64,000 nt of DNA from Lachnospiraceae bacterium (GTDB lineage Bacteria > Bacillota > Clostridia > Lachnospirales > Lachnospiraceae), in the NCBI GenBank assembly GCA_910575075.1, contig CAJTCY010000023.1, forward strand, positions 1 through 64,000. The letters are read 5' to 3'. Every line of letters begins with the position of its first letter. The stretch's first letter is position 1. A program made the translations under genes and the position numbers. Positions 18,140 to 25,789 of the stretch are shown piece by piece. The notes under the pieces are model-generated. The model searched no databases. It saw only the letters and a program-made list of their open reading frames with translations, and had not been told where the DNA came from.

Positions 18140-18862
18140 TTAAACCCTGATATCCATTCCCTGATAGAGATACTTCTTCTCTTCCGGCTGATATGCTCCC
18201 AGTTTCTGTGCCTGCCTTGCCGCAAGCTTTTCTTCTTCCATTTCCTGCTGTTTCTGCTCCTGGATCTCCTGCATCTGCTGCGTAATCTCTGACAAAGCCC
18301 CTTCGCTTTGCTGAAGATTTTCTGCTTCCTTGGCATTGTCTTCCAGTTCTTCTGCCGTTTCTTTGAGATTCTGCAATTCTTCTGCCATCTCTTCGGTTTC
18401 TTCTGCCATATCTGAAACGTCGTCCAGCATTTCCTCCATTGCACTCTTGTCTTCTTCTGTACCCAGAGCTTCCTCGGCAGCCTCTTCCCGTCTCTCTTCC
18501 GGCGTCTTGGGTTCCATCTTCTCGGCAGCTTCTGCAATCTTCTCTCCGCGCTCCTGCGCTTCGTCCATCACATGCCACATCTGCTCATTATTGAAGGATT
18601 CTTTTACTGCCGCAATCTCATCCTCATAACTGTGCAGCGCTTTGAGTTTCTCAGCAATTTCCTCTACTGTGTCACATTCCTTATCTTTCAGATTTTCCTT
18701 CTGTTTCTCCCAGAATGCTACCTCGTTCTGCGCCTTCTGCTGTCGCTCTGCCTTCTCCTGGGTACTCTTGAGCCCATTATTCTGCATCATTGGAAGACCT
18801 CCAGCAAAAACAGAACCTTTCCGATATGTGTCTGTCCCTATATTTGTCAGCGAAACATTCAT
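18140..18862 (-). CDS. Coiled-coil protein of unknown function
   Basis: 240 residues, very rich in E, K, A and Q. There is no signal peptide or membrane segment. A non-helical start (MNVSLTNIGTDTYRKGSVF) is followed by long heptad-type helices from about residue 30 to 225. The short end YLYQGMDIRV is non-helical. The ATG at 18862 has AAAGGAGG 6 nt upstream, which supports a real gene despite the low-complexity composition that also opens two long shadow frames. I do not recognise a family. Confidence 0.7.
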   Translation of the reverse strand: MNVSLTNIGTDTYRKGSVFAGGLPMMQNNGLKSTQEKAERQQKAQNEVAFWEKQKENLKDKECDTVEEIAEKLKALHSYEDEIAAVKESFNNEQMWHVMDEAQERGEKIAEAAEKMEPKTPEERREEAAEEALGTEEDKSAMEEMLDDVSDMAEETEEMAEELQNLKETAEELEDNAKEAENLQQSEGALSEITQQMQEIQEQKQQEMEEEKLAARQAQKLGAYQPEEKKYLYQGMDIRV

Positions 18863-18958
18863 AGCAGTCCTCCTTTCTCTATATTTTTTCGGCATAATTT
18901 CTGGAATTCTTTACCTCTTCCTCCATCCTGATATGGCATAAAACCTGCCATACAGGAC

Positions 18959-19107
18959 AAAGCGGACAGGCCGCTTCAGCTTCCCCAGCCCCTCATTCAT
19001 AAAGGGCTGGCTCACTGTGCTGCGCCTGCCGCGGACGCTTTCGCAGCACAGATCTTTCCTAATAGAAGAACACAGAAAACAGAGTTCTTCATCTGTTCCT
19101 GTGTTCT
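18959..19107. repeat. Cluster of intergenic hairpins after hydA
   Basis: Four hairpins in a row: AGCGG/CCGCT near 18980; CCAGCCC/GGGCTGG near 18995; TGTGCTGCG/CGCAGCACA (about 19016-19050); and AGAACACAG/CTGTGTTCT (19067-19107). The last could terminate hydA on the minus strand. The piece TCTTTCCTAATAGAA (19054-19068) matches the right arm of the element at 50491-50559. Confidence 0.55.
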
Positions 19108-19125
19108 CATTATGTCATTCCATTT

Positions 19126-20823
19126 CTATTCATGCATATAATTCACATGCAGAAGTTCATGCTCCCGGTTTTTCAAAAGATCGTTGTATAACGTATCTAC
19201 CAGAGGATTTTCTTCACTGCGCTTAATCTGCAGCGCTTTGTCATTCTTGTAAAGACCTTCCGCACGCATCCGCTTTTCGGTAGAGCGTGCAAATGGCTGG
19301 CCGGCTCCGGCAACGCAGCCGCCAGGACATGCCATCACTTCTACAAAATCAAAATGCTCTTCTCCGCTCTCAATTTTCTGCAGCAGACTGTCTGCATTGC
19401 CAAGCCCGCTGACAATGCCAATCCGCACTTTACGCTCTCCCAAATCAAGCTCACATTCTTTCACGCCTTCCATACCCCGGACACCGATAAACTCAATTTC
19501 TTTTAATGCTTTGGGACTCTTATCCGCCACTACCCGGCGAACGGCTGCCTCTGTCACGCCTCCGGTGGCCCCGAAAATCACTCCGGCTCCGGAATAAATG
19601 GAGAACGGCATATCGTAAGCTTCCGGCTCCAAACGGTCAAAACGAATGCCGATTTCTTTCAACATGCCAATCACTTCTTCTGAGGTAAGCACATAGTCCA
19701 CATCGGGTATGCCGTTTCTGATAAATTCCTCTCTGGACGCCTCAAATTTCTTAGCGGTACAAGGCATAATGGCAACTGACACCGTCTCTTTCTTTTCCTT
19801 CTTATCCTGCTTCTTGTAATATTCCTTAATCACTGCCCCAAACATCTGCATGGGGGATTTTGCGGTGGACACATAGGGCATAATATGAGGATACTGCGTC
19901 TCCACATAACGTACCCAGCCTGGACAGCAGGAAGTAAACAACGGATACTTGCGGTCCTGTTCTTCCAAACTCTCCACCAGTTCTTCCGATTCCTCCATAA
20001 TCGTGAGATCTGCTCCCACAGAAGTGTCAAAAATCGCATCCACGCCCAGCATACGCAGGGAAGCAATCAGTTTTCCAATTGTATTTTCTCCAGGGTCATA
20101 TCCATAACCCTCACCGATTGCCACACGGACTGCCGGTGCAATCTGTACCACCACCCGCTTATTGGGGTTGTGAATTGCCTCCCATACGTCATGTGTATCA
20201 TTTTTAATGGTAATGGCTCCTGTAGGGCATACAGCCGCACATTGCCCGCAGTTGACACAGTTCGTATCCGCAATATCCCTGCCAAACGCGGTGGAAATCT
20301 CCATATCCGCTCCCCGATGTGCAAAATCAATAGCTCCTACATGCTGAATTTCACTGCACACCCTCACACAGTCGCCGCAGAGAATACATTTATTGGGATT
20401 ACGCACAATTGCCTTGGAAGAAGTATCAATCGGGCGAATAGGATTGGTGTTCTCAAACCGTACGCCTGGAATAGAAAAGCGGTTTGCCAGTTCCTGCAGC
20501 TTACATTTTCCATTTTTCTCACATGTGGTGCAGTCTCTGCAGTGCGCCGCCAAAAGCAGCTCTAAGATACGTTTTCTGTGATAGTAAAGCTGCGGTGTAT
20601 TCGTACGGATTTCCATGCCGTTTTTCGGCGGAGTGGAACAGGACGCCACGATCCCTCCCCGGTTATCTTCCACCACGCACATACGGCAGGCGCCATAAAT
20701 AGACAGATCCGAATAATAGCAAAAAGTTGGTAAAATAATCCCTGCCTTGCGGATCACTGCAAGAATATTTTTCTCATCGGTGAACGGTACACGCTCTCCG
20801 TCAATTATCATATATTTTTCCAT
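19126..20823 (-). CDS. hydA: [FeFe]-hydrogenase catalytic subunit, NADH-linked trimeric type
   Basis: 565 residues. It reduces protons to H2 (or oxidises H2) at the H-cluster, in a complex with the two genes upstream. An N-terminal [2Fe-2S] domain has C35, C46, C49 and C62. A His-Cys3 [4Fe-4S] site is HCRDCTTC plus the following KC. Two ferredoxin-type [4Fe-4S] motifs are CILCGDCVRVC and CVNCGQCAAVC. The H-cluster signatures are TSCCPGW, MPCTAKKFEA and EVMACPGGCVAGAGQP. In this group the trimer can couple NADH and reduced ferredoxin (electron bifurcation or confurcation). It starts 12 nt after hydB; the ribosome-binding site is TAGGAGGG. Confidence 0.96.
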   Translation of the reverse strand: MEKYMIIDGERVPFTDEKNILAVIRKAGIILPTFCYYSDLSIYGACRMCVVEDNRGGIVASCSTPPKNGMEIRTNTPQLYYHRKRILELLLAAHCRDCTTCEKNGKCKLQELANRFSIPGVRFENTNPIRPIDTSSKAIVRNPNKCILCGDCVRVCSEIQHVGAIDFAHRGADMEISTAFGRDIADTNCVNCGQCAAVCPTGAITIKNDTHDVWEAIHNPNKRVVVQIAPAVRVAIGEGYGYDPGENTIGKLIASLRMLGVDAIFDTSVGADLTIMEESEELVESLEEQDRKYPLFTSCCPGWVRYVETQYPHIMPYVSTAKSPMQMFGAVIKEYYKKQDKKEKKETVSVAIMPCTAKKFEASREEFIRNGIPDVDYVLTSEEVIGMLKEIGIRFDRLEPEAYDMPFSIYSGAGVIFGATGGVTEAAVRRVVADKSPKALKEIEFIGVRGMEGVKECELDLGERKVRIGIVSGLGNADSLLQKIESGEEHFDFVEVMACPGGCVAGAGQPFARSTEKRMRAEGLYKNDKALQIKRSEENPLVDTLYNDLLKNREHELLHVNYMHE

Positions 20824-20835
20824 GTCCGTTCCCTC

Positions 20836-22725
20836 CTAGACTTCTTTTACCGCGTGGAAATTGCAGCCTTCTCTGCAGGCTCCACACTTAATACATTTAC
20901 TTGTATCAATGGTAAACGGGTTCTTGATTTCACCAGAAATCGCGCCCACTGGGCAAAGCCTTGCACACTTGCTGCAGCCCTTGCACAATTCCGGATCAAT
21001 CTGGAGAGTTACCAATGCTTTGCATTGCTTTGCAGGACATTTTTTCTCCACCACATGAGCAATATATTCTTCTCTGAAATACTTCATCGTACTTACCACC
21101 GGAGAAGCCGCGGTCTTGCCCAAACCGCACAGCGCCGTGGCAGAAATCGTAGAGGCAAGCTCCTCCAAAAGCTGGATATGCTGCATGGTTCCCCTGCCCT
21201 CACAAATATCATTTAAAAGCTCCAGCATCCGTTTGGTTCCTTCCCGGCAGGGAATACACTTGCCGCAGGATTCATTCTGCGTAAAATTCATAAAGAACCT
21301 TGCCACTTCCACCATGCAGCTCTTATCATTCATAACTACCAGACCGCCGCTGCCAATCATAGCTCCGACTTTTTTCAGAGAGTCAAAATCCAGATGCAGA
21401 TCCAGGTGGTCTTCTGTAGGATTGATACAGAGACAGCCGCCGGAAGGGCCGCCAATCTGCACCGCCTTAAATCCGCCGCCTTTGACACCGCCGCCGATAT
21501 CAAAAATAACTTTGCGCAGAGGCGTTCCCATAGGCACTTCGATCAGTCCTGTATTCATAACATTTCCCGTAAGAGCAAACGCCTTGGTTCCATGATTATT
21601 ATCCGGGCCAATGGTCTTATACCACGCAGCGCCTTTGCTGATAATAGGGGGAACATTACAGTAAGTCTCCACATTGTTCAATACCGTAGGCTTTTCAAAC
21701 AATCCTTTTTCTACAGTTCGGGGAGGCTTCACTCTTGGCATTCCACGGTTTCCTTCAATGGAAGCCGTTAATGCAGATCCTTCTCCGCAGACAAACGCAC
21801 CTGCGCCCTGGCTGATCTGCAAATCAAAATCAAAACCGGAACCTAAAATATTATCGCCCAGAAGCCCTTTTTCTTCTGCCTTATCAATAGCATTCTGCAG
21901 ACGCTCTACCGCAAGAGGATATTCTGCCCGCACATAAATATATCCATAATGCGCCCCCGTTGCAATTCCGGCAATCAGCATCCCTTCTATCACGCGGTGA
22001 GGATCGCCTTCCATCATGCTACGGTCCATAAATGCGCCAGGATCACCCTCATCACCATTGCAGACCACATATTTAATCTCTTCATCCTGCGCCAGCACCT
22101 GCGCCCATTTCCGTCCAGTGGGAAATCCGCCGCCGCCGCGCCCGCGCAGAGACGCATTAGATACCTCGTCTACAATCTGCTGGGGCGTCATATCAAACAA
22201 AGCCTTTGCCACAGCTCCATATCCACCTACCGCTATGTATTCCTTGATGGATTCGGCATTGATTCTTCCACAGTCTTCTAAAGCCACACGGGTCTGCTGT
22301 TTATAGAAAGGAATATCATCCTGTCTCTCATATGCCTTGCCCTCCTGGTCATGATATACCAGACGGTCAATAATCTCATCTCCCACAATACTCTTTTCAA
22401 TAATTTCCTCACAATCTTCTTCCTTGACCTTCACATAAAGGATTCCTTCCGGCTCAATACGCAAAAGCGGCCCCATCTCACAAAATCCGTGGCATCCGGA
22501 TTTTTTCAGTCCAATACTCTCGCCGTGCGGCTCTTTCTCCAGCACCAGTGAACATTTGATACCGCGCTCCATAAGAATTTCCTGCATTCTCGCGTAGATA
22601 TTCAAAGATCCTCCGGCAACACATCCCGTTCCTGCACAAATCAAAATCTGCTTTCTCTGGGTTTTTAAAGACGCCGCATATTCTTTTCTCCTTGCCTCTA
22701 ACTCTTCTCTTGTATTAATTCTCAT
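20836..22725 (-). CDS. hydB: Hydrogenase flavoprotein subunit (NuoF-like)
   Basis: 629 residues. It binds NAD(H) and FMN and passes electrons between NADH and the hydrogenase. A thioredoxin-like [2Fe-2S] domain lies at the N-terminus (about 25-115). The NuoF-type NADH/FMN region follows, with GRGGGGFPTGRKW, a glycine-rich motif, and CNGDEGDPGAFMDR. The [4Fe-4S] site is SCGKCIPCREG. The C-terminus carries two ferredoxin-like [4Fe-4S] motifs (CKGCSKCARLCPVGA and CIKCGACREGC). It overlaps the end of hydC by 11 nt, which implies coupled translation. The start has GAGGAGG. Confidence 0.96.
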   Translation of the reverse strand: MRINTREELEARRKEYAASLKTQRKQILICAGTGCVAGGSLNIYARMQEILMERGIKCSLVLEKEPHGESIGLKKSGCHGFCEMGPLLRIEPEGILYVKVKEEDCEEIIEKSIVGDEIIDRLVYHDQEGKAYERQDDIPFYKQQTRVALEDCGRINAESIKEYIAVGGYGAVAKALFDMTPQQIVDEVSNASLRGRGGGGFPTGRKWAQVLAQDEEIKYVVCNGDEGDPGAFMDRSMMEGDPHRVIEGMLIAGIATGAHYGYIYVRAEYPLAVERLQNAIDKAEEKGLLGDNILGSGFDFDLQISQGAGAFVCGEGSALTASIEGNRGMPRVKPPRTVEKGLFEKPTVLNNVETYCNVPPIISKGAAWYKTIGPDNNHGTKAFALTGNVMNTGLIEVPMGTPLRKVIFDIGGGVKGGGFKAVQIGGPSGGCLCINPTEDHLDLHLDFDSLKKVGAMIGSGGLVVMNDKSCMVEVARFFMNFTQNESCGKCIPCREGTKRMLELLNDICEGRGTMQHIQLLEELASTISATALCGLGKTAASPVVSTMKYFREEYIAHVVEKKCPAKQCKALVTLQIDPELCKGCSKCARLCPVGAISGEIKNPFTIDTSKCIKCGACREGCNFHAVKEV

Positions 22726-23218
22726 CTGCAGCCTCCTCTCCGGCAGCGCTGCCTTCCTTCAGTTCCTGAATCAATATCCTTGCTTTCTCCGGCGTCATGG
22801 CTGGATGCACCACATCATTGACCGTACAGACCGGAGCCAGGCCGCAGGCGCCCAGGCAGGACACCGTCTCTACGGTAAACATCATGTCGTCTGTGGTAGG
22901 TTTCGCTGCCGTCACCCCTAAAATACTGCGAATCTCCTCCAAAATAGCAGTGGACTGCCGCACATGGCATGCCGTTCCATCACAGATTTTAATCACATAT
23001 TTTCCTTTTGGCTCCAGTGAAAAATTCTCATAAAATGTCGCCACCCCGTACACTTTCGCCTCGCTCATGTGCAGTTTTTTTGCAATATAGCAGAGCATTT
23101 CTTCCGGCAGATAACGGTACACTTTCTGGATGTCCTGCATGATGGCAATGACTTTGGTCTGGCTGTAATCATGAGTTTTCAAAATCTCATCTAATACTTT
23201 CACTTCCTTTGCGTCCAA
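22715..23218 (-). CDS. hydC: Hydrogenase [2Fe-2S] subunit (NuoE-like)
   Basis: 167 residues with the NuoE thioredoxin-like fold. Its four cluster cysteines are seen as CDGTACH and CLGACGLAPVC. It relays electrons within the hydrogenase complex. It is the first gene of hydC-hydB-hydA. The start codon is TTG (23216-23218), 7 nt after GGAGG. Confidence 0.95.
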   Translation of the reverse strand: MDAKEVKVLDEILKTHDYSQTKVIAIMQDIQKVYRYLPEEMLCYIAKKLHMSEAKVYGVATFYENFSLEPKGKYVIKICDGTACHVRQSTAILEEIRSILGVTAAKPTTDDMMFTVETVSCLGACGLAPVCTVNDVVHPAMTPEKARILIQELKEGSAAGEEAADEN

Positions 23219-23263
23219 ATCGTCTCCTCCTTGTTAGTTTCTTTTGTATCATTAGGTACTTTC

Positions 23264-23292
23264 AGTATAACATTTGTAACCTATTTACTCAA
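23264..23292 (-). promoter_or_regulatory. Promoter of the hydrogenase operon
   Basis: On the minus strand TTGAGT, a 17-nt spacer and TATACT, ending 45 nt before the hydC start codon. No Rex-type operator was recognised. Confidence 0.65.
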
Positions 23293-23303
23293 GGAATTTG
23301 ACG

Positions 23304-24650
23304 TTATATAATTTCCTTGCTTTTCCATCCCCCCTGAAAATACCGAAACACCGCTATCAAAAGACCAACCGCCCAGCCTGCAGGATTTGCCCACATAATA
23401 ATCATACCTTTTGTCACATCCGCAAATGCATAAGTCAGCGACACTCTGACGGCAAGATTGCAGAGGCTGCAGCTTAAAAACCACCCCATATCTGCTGCTC
23501 CCCGCAGTACGCCGTTGCTGACATTCATAATCCCCATCACAAAATAGAATGTTGACACTGTACTCAGATAGCTGGCGCCGACAGAAACAGCCTCTGAGCT
23601 GGAATCCGCATTCAAAAACAAACCAATAAAAGCATCCCCTGTAACATGTAATAGTACGGCAATTGCAACCCCGATCATGGCTGCCATCGAAAGGCAGATC
23701 CGGTATCCCTGTCCAATCCGTTCCGGCTTCTTCGCCCCCATATTCTGCGCCACATAGGTGGACGCCGCATTTCCCACCGCCACCATCGGCACAATGGCAA
23801 TACTGTCAATCTTTGTCGCTGCTGTGTACCCTGCAAGAAAACTGGAGCCAAAGCGATTAACCGCCGATTGGATCAGCAGCATCCCCACAGACACAATGGA
23901 CTGCTGAATAACAGTGGGAACCGCCACTTTTATCATCTGAAACAAGATTTCCCCATCAAATCTGGAAAATTCTGCTGTCTCAATTGCCTGCAGCTTACGC
24001 ATCAAAAAGAAAAAAGACAAAACTGCCGATATCCCCTGGGAAATCAAGGTCGCCCAGGCTACGCCTGCCACCCCCATACCCAGCTCTGCCACAAAATATA
24101 AATCCAATACAATATTAAGCAGGGAAGAAAACATCAAAAACAGCAGAGGCTTCTTAGAATCCCCCAGCGCATTGAAGATAGCAGAAAATGCATTATATAA
24201 AAAGAGAAATGCAAATCCAAAAAAGTAAATCTGCATATACTCTGCCGCATCTTCAAACACGTTGTCCGGAGTTCCCATTAAATGCATCAGTCCCCGGTTA
24301 ATCAGGCTTCCCAAAACACTAAGGAAAATGCTGAATCCTAAAATAGAGAGTAAGGCTGTAGAAATAGCCGTCTTCATTTTCTCTAACTGCCTTGCTCCGA
24401 ATAACTGAGAAATTACTACAGAACAGCCAATTCCAGTTCCGATTGCCACCATCACAAACAGCATGGTAATCGCTGTGGAAGCTCCTACTGCTGCCAGCGC
24501 TTCCTCTCCTACCACATTTCCAACAATAATGGAATCCATAATATTATAAAACTGCTGAAAAAGATTTCCCGCCACCATCGGCAGGGTAAAACCTATCAGC
24601 GCCTTTGCGGGATTTCCGCTTACCATATTTCCTTTGATTTGTTCCGCCAT
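23304..24650 (-). CDS. MATE family multidrug/cation exporter
   Basis: 448 residues with 12 predicted membrane segments in two six-helix halves, as in MATE transporters that export organic cations in exchange for Na+ or H+. Typical stretches are PMVAGNLFQQFYNIMDSIIVG near the start and PTVIQQSIVSVGMLL at the start of the second half. It begins 26 nt after the receiver-HD gene and is probably the third gene of that operon. The substrate cannot be predicted. Confidence 0.92.
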   Translation of the reverse strand: MAEQIKGNMVSGNPAKALIGFTLPMVAGNLFQQFYNIMDSIIVGNVVGEEALAAVGASTAITMLFVMVAIGTGIGCSVVISQLFGARQLEKMKTAISTALLSILGFSIFLSVLGSLINRGLMHLMGTPDNVFEDAAEYMQIYFFGFAFLFLYNAFSAIFNALGDSKKPLLFLMFSSLLNIVLDLYFVAELGMGVAGVAWATLISQGISAVLSFFFLMRKLQAIETAEFSRFDGEILFQMIKVAVPTVIQQSIVSVGMLLIQSAVNRFGSSFLAGYTAATKIDSIAIVPMVAVGNAASTYVAQNMGAKKPERIGQGYRICLSMAAMIGVAIAVLLHVTGDAFIGLFLNADSSSEAVSVGASYLSTVSTFYFVMGIMNVSNGVLRGAADMGWFLSCSLCNLAVRVSLTYAFADVTKGMIIMWANPAGWAVGLLIAVFRYFQGGWKSKEII

Positions 24651-24676
24651 TGTTTCACTCCTGACCCTTACATGTT

Positions 24677-25777
24677 TCAGGCGCTTTCCTTTGTGTCTGC
24701 ATTAATTGCTTCCATCTCTTTTCTGGATATGCGGAAACACTCCATAATCTTAGGAGAGAAAACTCCGCATTCTCCGCCAAGGATTTTATAGTATGCTTCT
24801 TCTCTGGAATACGCCCGTTTGTAAATCCGTTCACTGATTAATGCGTGGTAGGCGTCCACTACCGATACAATCTGTGCTGAAATTGGTATCTCGTCTCCTT
24901 TCAATCCTTCTGGATATCCTCTGCCGTCGTAACGCTCATGATGATAACGGCAGATTTCCATGCTTTTCTTATGATAATCCGGCGTCTGTAAATCTTTCAT
25001 CATTTTCATAATCTCACAGCCTTTTGTAGTATGAGATTTCATATACTCTGTCTCTTCTTTTGTGAGCTTTGCCGGTTTATACAACACATGGTCAGAAATT
25101 AACAATTTCCCAATATCCCGCAGAGATGATAATTCGGCGATAGCCTCCACATCCTGATCTGTCAGTTTGTATTCCGGATAATTTTTCTGTACATTCCTGC
25201 CAATGATCCTGCTGATTTCTCTGGCAATCTGTGTATTCTCTGAAAATTCTGGATAGTGGTGTTCTAAGATATTGCACACAATATCAATCATTTTCTCATT
25301 TGCTTTTTTCAATTTCTGTGCCTGCAGCCTCATCACCGAATACTGTTTGCGCAGCATCTGATTCTGCTCCCGCACTTTTTCCTCCATTCGGTTCTTATGC
25401 TGATACAGAGAAATATTATTGTTGACACGGTTTTTTACTACCTCTGCATCAAAAGGCTTTCTGATTAAGTCAGAAGCTCCCATCTGAATACATTTTTTCT
25501 CTACTTCCGTAGAATGTTCTGCTGTGACAATTAATACTGGAATCTCATTCATCCAGCCTTTTTCCTTCATGACCTTCAATATTTTGCTCCCGTCTTCCGC
25601 GGACAGGTGCCAGTCCAGCAGTACGGCCGCCGTCTCTTTGGCATTTTTTTCCAATAACTGTAGTGTTGTCACAGTATCTTCTGCCTCCAGAATCTGATAA
25701 CTTGCGCGGAATATCTCTTCCAGAATCATACGGTTGCTCTCCAAATCGTCTACAATCAATATTTTATGCCGATTCAT
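24677..25777 (-). CDS. Response regulator with degenerate HD-GYP-type domain
   Basis: 366 residues. A receiver domain (1-120; phosphoacceptor in LLDWHLSAEDG, Lys in IRKPFD) is joined by a coiled coil (about 125-160) to an HD domain like those of cyclic di-GMP phosphodiesterases. HHERYDGRGYP and KSHTTKG are kept, but the HD pair that binds metal reads LRDIGK, so the histidine is replaced by arginine. Activity is therefore doubtful and it may act only as a switch or binding protein. It starts 12 nt after the FapA-like gene; the ribosome-binding site is AAGGAGGAA. Confidence 0.85.
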   Translation of the reverse strand: MNRHKILIVDDLESNRMILEEIFRASYQILEAEDTVTTLQLLEKNAKETAAVLLDWHLSAEDGSKILKVMKEKGWMNEIPVLIVTAEHSTEVEKKCIQMGASDLIRKPFDAEVVKNRVNNNISLYQHKNRMEEKVREQNQMLRKQYSVMRLQAQKLKKANEKMIDIVCNILEHHYPEFSENTQIAREISRIIGRNVQKNYPEYKLTDQDVEAIAELSSLRDIGKLLISDHVLYKPAKLTKEETEYMKSHTTKGCEIMKMMKDLQTPDYHKKSMEICRYHHERYDGRGYPEGLKGDEIPISAQIVSVVDAYHALISERIYKRAYSREEAYYKILGGECGVFSPKIMECFRISRKEMEAINADTKESA

Positions 25778-25789
25778 ACGCGTTCCTCC

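Noticed and set aside
18120-18578. Two long frames overlapping the coiled-coil gene on the same strand.
   Set aside because: They are shifted frames of a low-complexity Glu/Lys-rich gene, giving Arg/Gly-rich products without ribosome-binding sites.
23219-23303. A Rex (NADH-sensing) operator before the hydrogenase operon.
   Set aside because: The promoter region has no TTGTGAA-type palindrome close enough to call.
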